From positions 1-5,888 of the forward strand of contig JAQVKR010000187.1 in the NCBI GenBank assembly GCA_028694565.1: DNA of 5,888 bases, in the 5' to 3' direction. Below, piece after piece: positions 1 to 5,888 of this stretch (its first letter is position 1; every line of letters begins with the position of its first letter). This DNA is from Gammaproteobacteria bacterium (GTDB lineage Bacteria > Pseudomonadota > Gammaproteobacteria > DSM-26407). A program made the translations under genes and the position numbers. The notes under the pieces were generated by a model, which ran no database searches, was not told the DNA's origin, and worked only from the letters and a program-made list of their open reading frames with translations.

Positions 1-1019
1 TGCCGGTCCTGCTGCTGGTGCTGTTCGGCTACGCCATCACCCTGGACGTGAACAACCTGGATCTGGCCGTCTACGACGAGGACCGCAGCGCCGCCAGCCG
101 CGACTACGTCCGCGCCTTTCCCGCCTCGAACTACTTCACCGTGGTCACCGATGCCGCGACCTACGCCGAGGCGGAGGCCGCCGTCGTCTCGGGACGGGCG
201 CACCTGGCACTGGTGATCCCGACCGATTTTTCCGAACGCCTGGACCAGCAGCGCACGGTGGCGGTGCAGGTGCTGGTGGACGGCAGCGACGCCAACACCG
301 CCACCATCGCCATCGACTACGCCGAGGGGGTGACGGAGGGTTTTGCCGCCGATCTCAGGGGGCAGGTGGAGCTCGCCGTGGAGAACCGCCTGCGGGTCTG
401 GTACAACCCCGAGCTGAAGAGCCGCTGGTTCATCATCCCGGGGCTCATCGCCGTCATCATGACGGTCATCACCGCGCTGCTCACCTCGCTCACCGTCGCC
501 CGGGAGTGGGAGTCCGGCACCATGGAGCAGCTCATCGCCACCCCCATCCAGCCCCTGGAGCTGATGCTGGGGAAAATGACCCCCTACTTCCTCATCGGGG
601 TCTTCGACGTGCTGCTCTCCATCGCCATGGCCGTGTGGGTCTTCGACGTCCCCCTGCGCGGCAGCCTCGCCTTCCTCCTCGGCTCCGGCGCCCTGTTCAT
701 GCTCGGCGGCCTTGGGCTCGGCATCCTCATCTCCACCGCGGCCCGCTCCCAGCTGGTGGCCAGCCAGGTGGCCATGGTGGCCACCTTCATCCCGGCCTTC
801 CTGCTGTCGGGGTTCCTCTACTCCATCGACAACATGCCGCGCTTCCTCCAGGTCATCACCCACGCGGTGCAGGCCCGCTACTACGTGGCGATTCTCAAGG
901 CGGTATTCCTCAAGGCCAGCCCCCCCGCCCTGCTGGTGAACGAACTGGCCTTCCTGTCGCTGTTCGCCCTCGTGGTTCTGGGCGTGGCGCTGCGCAAGTT
1001 CAAGAAGAGACTCGACTGA
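1..1019 (+). CDS. ABC-2 type transporter permease, YbhS-like (5' partial)
   Basis: Integral inner-membrane subunit of an ABC exporter; it would pair with the next gene product and a cytoplasmic ATPase. The frame is open from base 3, where the first codons read PVLLLVLFGYA. This matches residues 30-40 of the following permease (PVVQLIIFGYA), so about 29 N-terminal residues lie outside the window. The GTG at 18 is an internal Val, not a start. In the 338 visible residues I see the end of TM1, a periplasmic domain of about 120 residues with DRSAASRDY and VDGSDANTATIA, then W133-YNPELKSR, a TM segment near 146-166, the cytoplasmic REWESGTMEQLIATP signature at 167-181, and four more hydrophobic segments near 194-217, 223-245, 254-273 and 308-330. 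This is the typical ABC-2 layout of the YhhJ/YbhS/YbhR family. With the missing part the length would equal its 367-residue paralogue. The transported substrate is unknown; E. coli YbhFSR has been linked to drug and cation efflux, which need not apply here. Confidence 0.93.
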   Translation, partial: PVLLLVLFGYAITLDVNNLDLAVYDEDRSAASRDYVRAFPASNYFTVVTDAATYAEAEAAVVSGRAHLALVIPTDFSERLDQQRTVAVQVLVDGSDANTATIAIDYAEGVTEGFAADLRGQVELAVENRLRVWYNPELKSRWFIIPGLIAVIMTVITALLTSLTVAREWESGTMEQLIATPIQPLELMLGKMTPYFLIGVFDVLLSIAMAVWVFDVPLRGSLAFLLGSGALFMLGGLGLGILISTAARSQLVASQVAMVATFIPAFLLSGFLYSIDNMPRFLQVITHAVQARYYVAILKAVFLKASPPALLVNELAFLSLFALVVLGVALRKFKKRLD

Positions 1020-1031
1020 GGCGCACACGTC

Positions 1032-2135
1032 ATGTGGGAACGAATCTACCGGATGCTGATCAAGGAGTTCATCCAGGTGCTGCGGGACCCGCGCATGCGC
1101 TTCCTGGTGTTCGTCACCCCGGTGGTCCAGCTCATCATCTTCGGCTACGCCGTGACCACCGACGTGGAGCACATCAAGACCGTGGTGCTGGACCAGGACC
1201 GCAGCAGCCACAGCCGGGCCCTGGAGCAGCGCTTCACCAGCTCCCGCTATTTCGATGTCCTGGCCCGGGTGGAGACGCCGACACGCCTGCAGGAGTGGCT
1301 CGACCGGGGCGGGGCCATCATGGCGCTGCACATCGAGCGGGGTTTCGGGGAGGACCTGGAGCGCGGCCGCCCGACCGCCGTCCAGACCCTCGTCGACGGC
1401 ACCGACTCCAACACCGGCACCGTCGCCATGGCCTACGCCCAACGCATCATCGCCGACTACGCCCTCGGCCAGGGAGGCAATGCCACGGTTCCACCGATCG
1501 AGGTGCGCAGCCGCGCCTGGTACAACCCCGACCTCAAGAGCCGCTACTACAATGTGCCCGGCGTCATCGGCGTGCTGCTGCTGCTCACCTCGCTGCTGCT
1601 CACCTCCATGGCCGTGGTGCGGGAACGGGAGATCGGCACCATGGAGCAGCTCATGGTCACCCCCATCCGGCCGCTGGAGCTGATCCTCGGCAAGACGCTG
1701 CCCTTCGTGGTGATCTCCTACGTGGACGTGGTGCTGGTGACCGTGATCGGGGTCTACTGGTTCGACGTGCCGATCCGGGGCAGCCTGCCGCTGCTGTTCC
1801 TCGGCGCCGGTCTCTACCTCATGTCCACCATCGGGGTGGGCCTGTTCATCTCCACCGTCTCCCAGACCCAGCAGCAGGCGCTCATGTCCGCCTTTTTCTT
1901 CTACCTCCCGGCGGTGCTCCTCTCCGGGTTCATGTTCCCCATCGAGAACATGCCCGAGCCGGCCCAGTGGATCACCTACCTCAACCCCCTGCGCTACTTC
2001 CTGGTCATCATCCGCGATCTCTTCCTGAAAGGCGTGGGACTGGAGGTGCTGTGGCCGGAGTACCTGGCCCAGGCGCTGCTCGGATTGCTGCTGCTCGGCT
2101 TCAGCGCGGCGCGCTTCCGCAAGCGGATGGACTGA
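1032..2135 (+). CDS. ABC-2 type transporter permease, YbhR-like
   Basis: Second permease subunit, 367 residues, complete. It likely forms a heterodimer with the upstream permease, as in ybhF-ybhS-ybhR type exporters. TM1 covers about residues 24-41. A periplasmic domain of about 130 residues follows, carrying LDQDRSSHSR and VDGTDSNTGTVA. Then come W163-YNPDLKSR, TM2 near 176-196, the cytoplasmic segment REREIGTMEQLMVTP at 197-211, and TM segments near 222-246, 252-275, 283-302 and 340-360. The C-terminus RFRKRMD is basic, like KFKKRLD of the partner, consistent with a cytoplasmic end. The ATG at 1032 is preceded by GAGG at 1018-1021, which overlaps the stop of the first gene; only 12 nt separate the two genes, so they are probably co-translated. 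The N-terminal MWERIYRMLIKEFIQVLRDPRMR is the amphipathic lead-in usual for this family. No ATPase motif is present in either gene, so that subunit must be encoded elsewhere, probably just upstream. Substrate unknown. Confidence 0.94.
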   Translation: MWERIYRMLIKEFIQVLRDPRMRFLVFVTPVVQLIIFGYAVTTDVEHIKTVVLDQDRSSHSRALEQRFTSSRYFDVLARVETPTRLQEWLDRGGAIMALHIERGFGEDLERGRPTAVQTLVDGTDSNTGTVAMAYAQRIIADYALGQGGNATVPPIEVRSRAWYNPDLKSRYYNVPGVIGVLLLLTSLLLTSMAVVREREIGTMEQLMVTPIRPLELILGKTLPFVVISYVDVVLVTVIGVYWFDVPIRGSLPLLFLGAGLYLMSTIGVGLFISTVSQTQQQALMSAFFFYLPAVLLSGFMFPIENMPEPAQWITYLNPLRYFLVIIRDLFLKGVGLEVLWPEYLAQALLGLLLLGFSAARFRKRMD

Positions 2136-2148
2136 ACGGACCCAGGAC

Positions 2149-2152
2149 AGGA
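2149..2152 (+). promoter_or_regulatory. Ribosome binding site of the patatin lipoprotein gene
   Basis: AGGA lies 8 nt before the ATG at 2161, with a second AGGA at 2144-2147. The spacing supports 2161 rather than the internal ATG at 2182 (residue 8) as the start. Confidence 0.6.
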
Positions 2153-2160
2153 ATCCCGTC

Positions 2161-3573
2161 ATGAAAACGTGGAACCGATACATGGGACGCTGGAGACCGC
2201 TGGCGCTGATCCTGCTGGGGCTCGCCCTCCCCGCATGCAGCGTCTACCCGGTCAATCCACCCGCGGCCCATCCGCTCGCGGACGCCGGCCGCCCGCCCGG
2301 AGAGCCGGCCCAGGACCGCTCCAACGCCCTGCAGGTGATTCTCACCTTCTCCGGCGGCGGCACCCGGGCCGCCGCCTTCAGCTACGGGGTGCTGGAGGCC
2401 CTGCGGGACACCGAAATCCTTTGGGAGGGGCGCCGGCGCCGGCTGCTGGACGAGGTGGATCTCATCTCCTCGGTCTCCGGCGGCAGCTTCACCGCCGCCT
2501 ACTACGGCCTCTACGGCGAGCGCATCTTCACCGAGTTCGAGCCGGCTTTCCTCAAGGACGACGTCCAGGGCCGCCTCACGCGGCGCCTGCTCAACCCCTG
2601 GAACTGGCTCCGTCTCGGCTCGCCGCTCTACGGCAAAAGCGAACTCGCCGCGGACCTCTACGACCGGCTGCTGTTTCATGGGGCCACCTTCGCGGACCTG
2701 GAGCGCCCCGGGGCGCCCCGGGTCCGCATCAACGCCACGGACATGACCCTGGGCACGGGCTTCAGCTTCACCCAGAGCCAGTTCGACTGGATCTGCTCCG
2801 ATCTCTCCCGCTTCCCGGTGGCCCGGGCCGTGGCGGCCTCCTCCGCCGTGCCGGTGCTCTTCTCTCCGGTGGCCCTGCACAACCATGCCGGAACCTGCGG
2901 CTTCAGCCCGCCGGCCTGGGTCACGGAGGCCCTGGCGCGTCCCGGCGTCTCCCCCCGGCGCATCCGCCAGGCCCGCTGGCAGATCTCCTACCTGGACGCC
3001 GGCCAGCGCCCCTACCTGCATCTTCTGGACGGTGGCCTGGCGGACAACCTGGGGGTGCGCGGCGCACTGGACCAGCTGATCCTGGAAGGAGGCATCTGGG
3101 GGCGGATGCAGCGGGAGGGGCTGAATTCGATCCGCCGGGTAATCTTCATCGTGGTCAACGCCGAACCAGGGCTCGACCTGCGCTGGGATCGCAACCCCGG
3201 CGACCTGGCCCTCAGCTCCATCGTCAACTCGGCCACCACGGTTCCCATCAACCGCTACAGCTTCGAGACCCTCGAGCTGTTGCGCTCCCACATGGAACTG
3301 TGGCGCCGGGAGGTAATCCAGCAGCGTTGCGGCGCCCGGCCGGAGCCCGGTTGCGCAGAGATCGACTTCCACCTGGTGGAGGTGAACCTGGGCTCCATCG
3401 CGGATCCCGCCGAACGCGCCCGCCTGCAGAGCCTGCCCACCTCGTTCCGGCTCCCGGAGGCGGACGTGGACGCCCTGCGCCAGGCTGCGCGCCATATCCT
3501 GCTCGGCTCACCCGCCTACAGGCGTTTTCTGTCCAGCATTCGACAGTACGACAGGGAGATACATGAAAAGTGA
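2161..3573 (+). CDS. Patatin-like phospholipase, predicted lipoprotein
   Basis: Predicted lipid acyl hydrolase using a Ser-Asp dyad, 470 residues. Residues 1-25 form a lipoprotein signal peptide: a basic start, a hydrophobic run LALILLGLAL, and the lipobox LPAC with the lipidated Cys at 26. Ser at position +2 argues against inner-membrane retention, so an outer-membrane anchor facing the periplasm is likely. The patatin fold begins at about residue 57. The oxyanion-hole loop is SGGGTRAAAF (64-73), the nucleophile is Ser106 in SSVSGGS (103-109), and the catalytic Asp is Asp290 in LLDGGLADNLGV (288-299). The first Gly of the classical GxSxG is Ser here (SVSGG), a variant I recall from bacterial patatins. 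Apart from Cys26 there are four cysteines (212, 246, 390, 398), which could form disulfides. There is no beta-barrel or POTRA-like part as in PlpD. The gene follows the permeases by 25 nt and overlaps the next gene by 4 nt, which implies one operon. Substrate not shown; phospholipase, lysophospholipase or other lipid esterase activity are all possible. Confidence 0.93.
   Translation: MKTWNRYMGRWRPLALILLGLALPACSVYPVNPPAAHPLADAGRPPGEPAQDRSNALQVILTFSGGGTRAAAFSYGVLEALRDTEILWEGRRRRLLDEVDLISSVSGGSFTAAYYGLYGERIFTEFEPAFLKDDVQGRLTRRLLNPWNWLRLGSPLYGKSELAADLYDRLLFHGATFADLERPGAPRVRINATDMTLGTGFSFTQSQFDWICSDLSRFPVARAVAASSAVPVLFSPVALHNHAGTCGFSPPAWVTEALARPGVSPRRIRQARWQISYLDAGQRPYLHLLDGGLADNLGVRGALDQLILEGGIWGRMQREGLNSIRRVIFIVVNAEPGLDLRWDRNPGDLALSSIVNSATTVPINRYSFETLELLRSHMELWRREVIQQRCGARPEPGCAEIDFHLVEVNLGSIADPAERARLQSLPTSFRLPEADVDALRQAARHILLGSPAYRRFLSSIRQYDREIHEK
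3553..3558 (+). promoter_or_regulatory. Ribosome binding site of the small secreted protein gene
   Basis: AGGGAG lies within the last codons of the patatin gene, 11 nt before the GTG at 3570. It also lies only 4 nt before an out-of-frame ATG at 3563, which is too close for efficient use. The site supports the GTG start, whose frame gives a signal peptide. Confidence 0.55.
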
Positions 3574-4274
3574 AGAGCACAGCCCTCTTATTCATCCCGC
3601 TCGCCGCCCTCCTTGCTTCACCCGGCTATTCCGCGGCCCCGGATGTCCCCGTCGCCGGCCGGATCGAGCCGGGGCCGAATCTATCCGGAACGTGGATTCT
3701 CGATGAGGCATCGAGCGACGACCCCGGGGAGATGCTGGAACGATTCAGGGAGCGGATGGACAAGCCGGGGAAGAGCCGCGGGCGCATGGGAGCGGCTTCC
3801 GGCGCCGGCGGCGGCCCGGCTGGCGGAATGCGCGGCGGCGCCCGGGCGGGCCGTTCGCGATCGCACGGGCGCGATTCCATGCCCGATCCACAGGTATTCG
3901 AGACCCTCAACGAACTGGTATCGGCCGCTGGCGTCCTGGAATTGGCCCATAAAGAACCCGAATTGATGCTTTCGACGGACAGGGGACACAGCCAACGGCT
4001 CTACACGGACAATCGCGGTTCGACGATTTCCCTGAGCGGGGGCATCCACCAGGTGGTGACAGTCGCCGGCTGGGAGAACGGAGACCTCGTGGTGGAAACG
4101 ACGCGGGATGGCATCCCCCGCGTCGTACAAAGATTCCGCCTGATTGCCGGCGCCGGGCAACTGGCGGTCATTACCGAATTAACCCCCCCCGGCTCATCCG
4201 GCCCGGTAACGATCCAGTACATCTATACGCGGGCGGAACCGGATGGGCGGTCAATCCGGGACACGGACACCTGA
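3570..4274 (+). CDS. Secreted protein of unknown function with Gly/Arg-rich segment
   Basis: 234 residues, not assigned to a named family. Residues 1 to about 22 are a Sec signal peptide (MKS, then ALLFIPLAALLA, then SPGYSAA), so the mature protein is periplasmic or exported; there is no lipobox. After it comes GPNLSGTWILDEASSDDP (35-52), an opening resembling other uncharacterised secreted proteins with a GTW...SDDP motif. A short charged helix (53-69) leads to a low-complexity stretch rich in Gly, Arg, Ala and Ser (about 70-101). The rest (105-225) alternates polar and hydrophobic residues as in beta strands, including GWENGDLVVETTRDG and RFRLIAGAGQLAVITEL. There are no cysteines. The GTG start overlaps the patatin stop as GTGA, pointing to translational coupling, and only this frame gives a signal peptide. 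A C8 run at 4183-4190 lies near the 3' end. A role with the patatin lipoprotein or the exporter is a guess from position alone. Confidence 0.82.
   Translation: MKSTALLFIPLAALLASPGYSAAPDVPVAGRIEPGPNLSGTWILDEASSDDPGEMLERFRERMDKPGKSRGRMGAASGAGGGPAGGMRGGARAGRSRSHGRDSMPDPQVFETLNELVSAAGVLELAHKEPELMLSTDRGHSQRLYTDNRGSTISLSGGIHQVVTVAGWENGDLVVETTRDGIPRVVQRFRLIAGAGQLAVITELTPPGSSGPVTIQYIYTRAEPDGRSIRDTDT
4183..4190 (+). repeat. C8 homopolymer tract inside the secreted-protein gene
   Basis: Eight consecutive C bases cover the end of codon 205 (Thr) and codons 206-207 (Pro-Pro). Loss of one C would bring TAA at 4207-4209 into frame and remove the last strand. Gain of one C would open a frame that continues to TGA at 4376-4378. 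Confidence 0.9.
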
Positions 4275-4283
4275 TTACCGCCC
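4245..4283. repeat. Inverted repeat spanning the stop of the secreted-protein gene
   Basis: GGGCGGT at 4245-4251 is complementary to ACCGCCC at 4277-4283. AAT at 4253-4255 can extend the stem with ATT at 4274-4276 if C4252 is bulged. The loop is about 18 nt. No T-run follows, so it is not a standard intrinsic terminator; it could be a weak mRNA hairpin or chance in GC-rich DNA. Confidence 0.4.
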
Positions 4284-4392
4284 TGCGGAATGTCAGGCCG
4301 GGAAAGGACGGATACACAAGGAGCGCCGGAATCCCTCCGCGCCGCAACATTCACCATCAAGCGCCAACAACAGGTTGAAAGGGAAAAACGAC
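4275..4392. other. Intergenic gap before the TonB-dependent receptor
   Basis: This 118-nt gap is the only sizeable non-coding stretch. I see no convincing -35/-10 pair, no Fur-box-like GATAAT repeats, no riboswitch-like conserved block and no T-tract terminator. The frame open across 4290-4475 runs into the receptor gene in another frame and has no recognisable content. The gap is long enough for a promoter of the receptor, but the sequence does not show one clearly. Confidence 0.5.
4380..4384 (+). promoter_or_regulatory. Ribosome binding site of the receptor gene
   Basis: AGGGA lies 8 nt before the ATG at 4393 and 17 nt before the in-frame ATG at 4402. The spacing favours 4393 as the start. 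Confidence 0.6.
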
Positions 4393-5888
4393 ATGTCGGG
4401 AATGAAAGTGACGGGACGCACGGTGCTCGCCCTCAGCACCTTCCTCAGTGGAACAGCTTTCTCTCAGGACTTTGAGGATCTGCCCACCATCACGGTGACG
4501 GCAACCCGAACGGAACAACCGGTGGAAGATGTGAACGCATCGGTTCAGGTCATTGATCGCGATCGGATCGAATCCTACTCCGGGAACAGCGTGAGCGAGA
4601 TCCTGGAATCCGCCACCGGAGTGGACGTCGCGGAACGTGGCAACGAGACCCGCGTTTCACTGCGGGGGATGAACAGCGAGCAGACGCTGATCCTCGTCGA
4701 TGGGCTGCGGCGGACGGACAAGGCCTCCGGAAGCGTCATCACCAATATCCAGGTAGAGGATATCGAGCGCATTGAGATCGTGCGCGGTCCCATGTCGGCC
4801 CTCTACGGATCCGACGCCATGGGCGGCGTCATCAACATCATCACCTCCAAGCCGCGCGAGGGATTCCACTATGGATTCGATGTAACCGGCGGCGCCACGG
4901 AAAATGGCCAGCGCGGAACGGGCAACGGGGGCGGTTACATCAATTGGGGCGATCATGGGCTGGGACACCGGATCAGTTTCGAGACCCGCTCCCGGGGCGA
5001 TTACCGGGCTGACGAATCGCAGCCGGATACCGACAAGCGAAGCGAGGAGCGCCGGAACGTTTCATACCGTGGGCAGCTTGAACTGAACGAGACGGATCAA
5101 CTGCGCTGGAGCGCCGAGTACGCCAAACAGGATGATGAGGGTATCGGCCTCGATCCGAAGGGGAATCCCGTGCCCATGATCGAGACCGAGGATCGCTACC
5201 ATCTTTCCCTGGACTACGAGGGACTCATGGGCGGCGGCACGACCGCCCTCTCTCTGGGGCACGGCTCTGCCGAGTCCACCTCCGACAAGGGCACGGGCAA
5301 TCCGGATGAAACGACCTCCACCAAGAGCGAGTTACAGGCCCAGTACACCTTCTGGCCGGTCCGGAGCCACACGATAAACATCGGCTACGGATTGCTGGAC
5401 GAGGAGTTCGAGTCCACCGCCATCAACGGCGCGGAGAACCGGAACGTGAACAGCCTCTTCCTGCAGGACCAGTGGAACATCGTGCCGGAGGTGAACTTGA
5501 CGGCCGGCGGCCGCTACGACGATTACAGCGATTTCGGAAGCGCCATCAGCCCCAATGTATCGCTGGCCTGGCGCCCCGGCGCCTGGACCCTGCGCGGCGG
5601 CTACGGCGAGGCGTTTCGCGCCCCCTCCATGATGGAGCTCTACGCCGATTATTCGCTGGCCAAGAAGCGCAGGGTCGGCAACCCCGACCTGGACGCGGAG
5701 ACCTCGCGCACCCTGGAGGCGGCGCTGGGGCGGCGTTTCGGGAACGGACGGGTGGAATTGGTCGTATTCCACACGGATGCCGAAGAGCTGATTGAAAAAT
5801 ATTTCGTTCAGACCAACCCCACCATCGAATCCTACCGCAATATCGATAAAGCCGAGATCGATGGCGTTGAACTCACTTGGCACTACCG
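4393..5888 (+). CDS. TonB-dependent outer-membrane receptor (3' partial)
   Basis: Outer-membrane gated channel that takes up a scarce ligand using energy from TonB-ExbB-ExbD. 498 codons are visible without a stop, so the C-terminus is outside the window; for a CirA/FepA/BtuB-sized receptor perhaps 130-180 residues are missing. Residues 1-24 are a signal peptide (MSGMKVTGRTVLALSTFLSGTAFS). The TonB box is around DLPTITVTATRTE (29-41). The plug domain follows: VSEILESATGVDV (67-79), RVSLRGMNSEQTLILVDG (87-104), IERIEIVRGPMSALYGSDAMGGVINIIT (124-151). The barrel starts at about 158 and carries the usual signatures LFLQDQWNI (355-363), GGRYDDYSDFG (372-382), YGEAFRAPSMMELY (404-417), NPDLDAETSRTLEAAL (430-445) and YRNIDKAEIDGVEL (481-494). 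No cysteines are seen. The plug pattern fits the siderophore/colicin I/vitamin B12 receptor group, but the ligand (ferric siderophore, haem, cobalamin or other metal chelate) cannot be decided. It lies 118 nt after the secreted-protein gene and may be a separate unit. Confidence 0.95.
   Translation, partial: MSGMKVTGRTVLALSTFLSGTAFSQDFEDLPTITVTATRTEQPVEDVNASVQVIDRDRIESYSGNSVSEILESATGVDVAERGNETRVSLRGMNSEQTLILVDGLRRTDKASGSVITNIQVEDIERIEIVRGPMSALYGSDAMGGVINIITSKPREGFHYGFDVTGGATENGQRGTGNGGGYINWGDHGLGHRISFETRSRGDYRADESQPDTDKRSEERRNVSYRGQLELNETDQLRWSAEYAKQDDEGIGLDPKGNPVPMIETEDRYHLSLDYEGLMGGGTTALSLGHGSAESTSDKGTGNPDETTSTKSELQAQYTFWPVRSHTINIGYGLLDEEFESTAINGAENRNVNSLFLQDQWNIVPEVNLTAGGRYDDYSDFGSAISPNVSLAWRPGAWTLRGGYGEAFRAPSMMELYADYSLAKKRRVGNPDLDAETSRTLEAALGRRFGNGRVELVVFHTDAEELIEKYFVQTNPTIESYRNIDKAEIDGVELTWHY

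Noticed and set aside
18..20. GTG as the start of the first permease
   Set aside because: The open frame continues to base 3 and the codons before the GTG encode PVLLL, matching the TM1 of the paralogue, so the gene begins outside the window.
920..926. C7 run in the first permease as a possible phase-variable tract
   Set aside because: It is short and lies in ordinary Pro/Ser codons of a GC-rich inner-membrane protein; such runs are expected by chance.
506..2164. 552-codon open frame on the + strand across both permeases
   Set aside because: Its translation is dominated by His, Arg, Pro and Gly, typical of the shifted frame of GC-rich genes, and it crosses two well-supported genes.
2101..3495. 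464-codon open frame on the - strand opposite the patatin gene
   Set aside because: It mirrors the codon periodicity of the patatin gene, has low-complexity content and no recognisable motif; the + strand has all catalytic motifs in order.
3563..3706. 47-codon frame from ATG 3563
   Set aside because: It sits too close to the ribosome binding site, encodes an Arg/Pro-rich product without signal peptide, and competes with the better supported GTG frame.
4290..4475. 61-codon frame in the gap before the receptor
   Set aside because: It runs into the receptor gene in another frame, has no good ribosome binding site and no recognisable features.
5332..5883. 183-codon open frame on the - strand inside the receptor
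   Set aside because: The + strand here carries strong receptor barrel signatures; the antisense frame is a by-product of GC-rich codons.

Overview
The window is compact, GC-rich bacterial DNA with every gene on the + strand. The cell is diderm: the window encodes an outer-membrane TonB-dependent receptor, a lipoprotein with a signal peptidase II lipobox, and a YbhS/YbhR-type ABC-2 permease pair. A GC-rich proteobacterium, probably a gammaproteobacterium, fits best. That is inferred from gene families and codon use; there is no marker gene to name the organism.

Layout. (1) Bases 1-2135 hold two adjacent paralogous ABC-2 permeases, the first cut at the left edge by about 29 residues. (2) Bases 2161-3573 encode a patatin-like phospholipase made as a lipoprotein, 25 nt after the second permease. 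(3) Bases 3570-4274 encode a small secreted protein of unknown function, starting with GTG inside the stop region of the patatin gene (4-nt GTGA overlap). (4) A 118-nt gap (4275-4392) has no convincing promoter, Fur box or terminator. (5) From 4393 to the right edge runs the N-terminal three quarters or so of a TonB-dependent outer-membrane receptor; it is open at the window end.

How they may work together. The first four genes are spaced at 12, 25 and -4 nt and look like one transcription unit. The permease pair should form the membrane part of an exporter whose ATPase and membrane-fusion protein would be expected upstream. The patatin lipoprotein would sit on the periplasmic side of an envelope membrane, probably the outer one, and could act on lipids. 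The small protein would be periplasmic or secreted. A lipid or envelope-maintenance function is therefore a reasonable guess, but nothing in the sequence fixes the substrate. The receptor may be the end of the same operon or a separate unit; its ligand cannot be read from the sequence.

There are no RNA genes, CRISPR arrays, insertion sequences or origins visible. The main points worth a second look are the patatin-exporter linkage, the uncharacterised Gly/Arg-rich secreted protein, its C8 tract and its overlapping GTG start.
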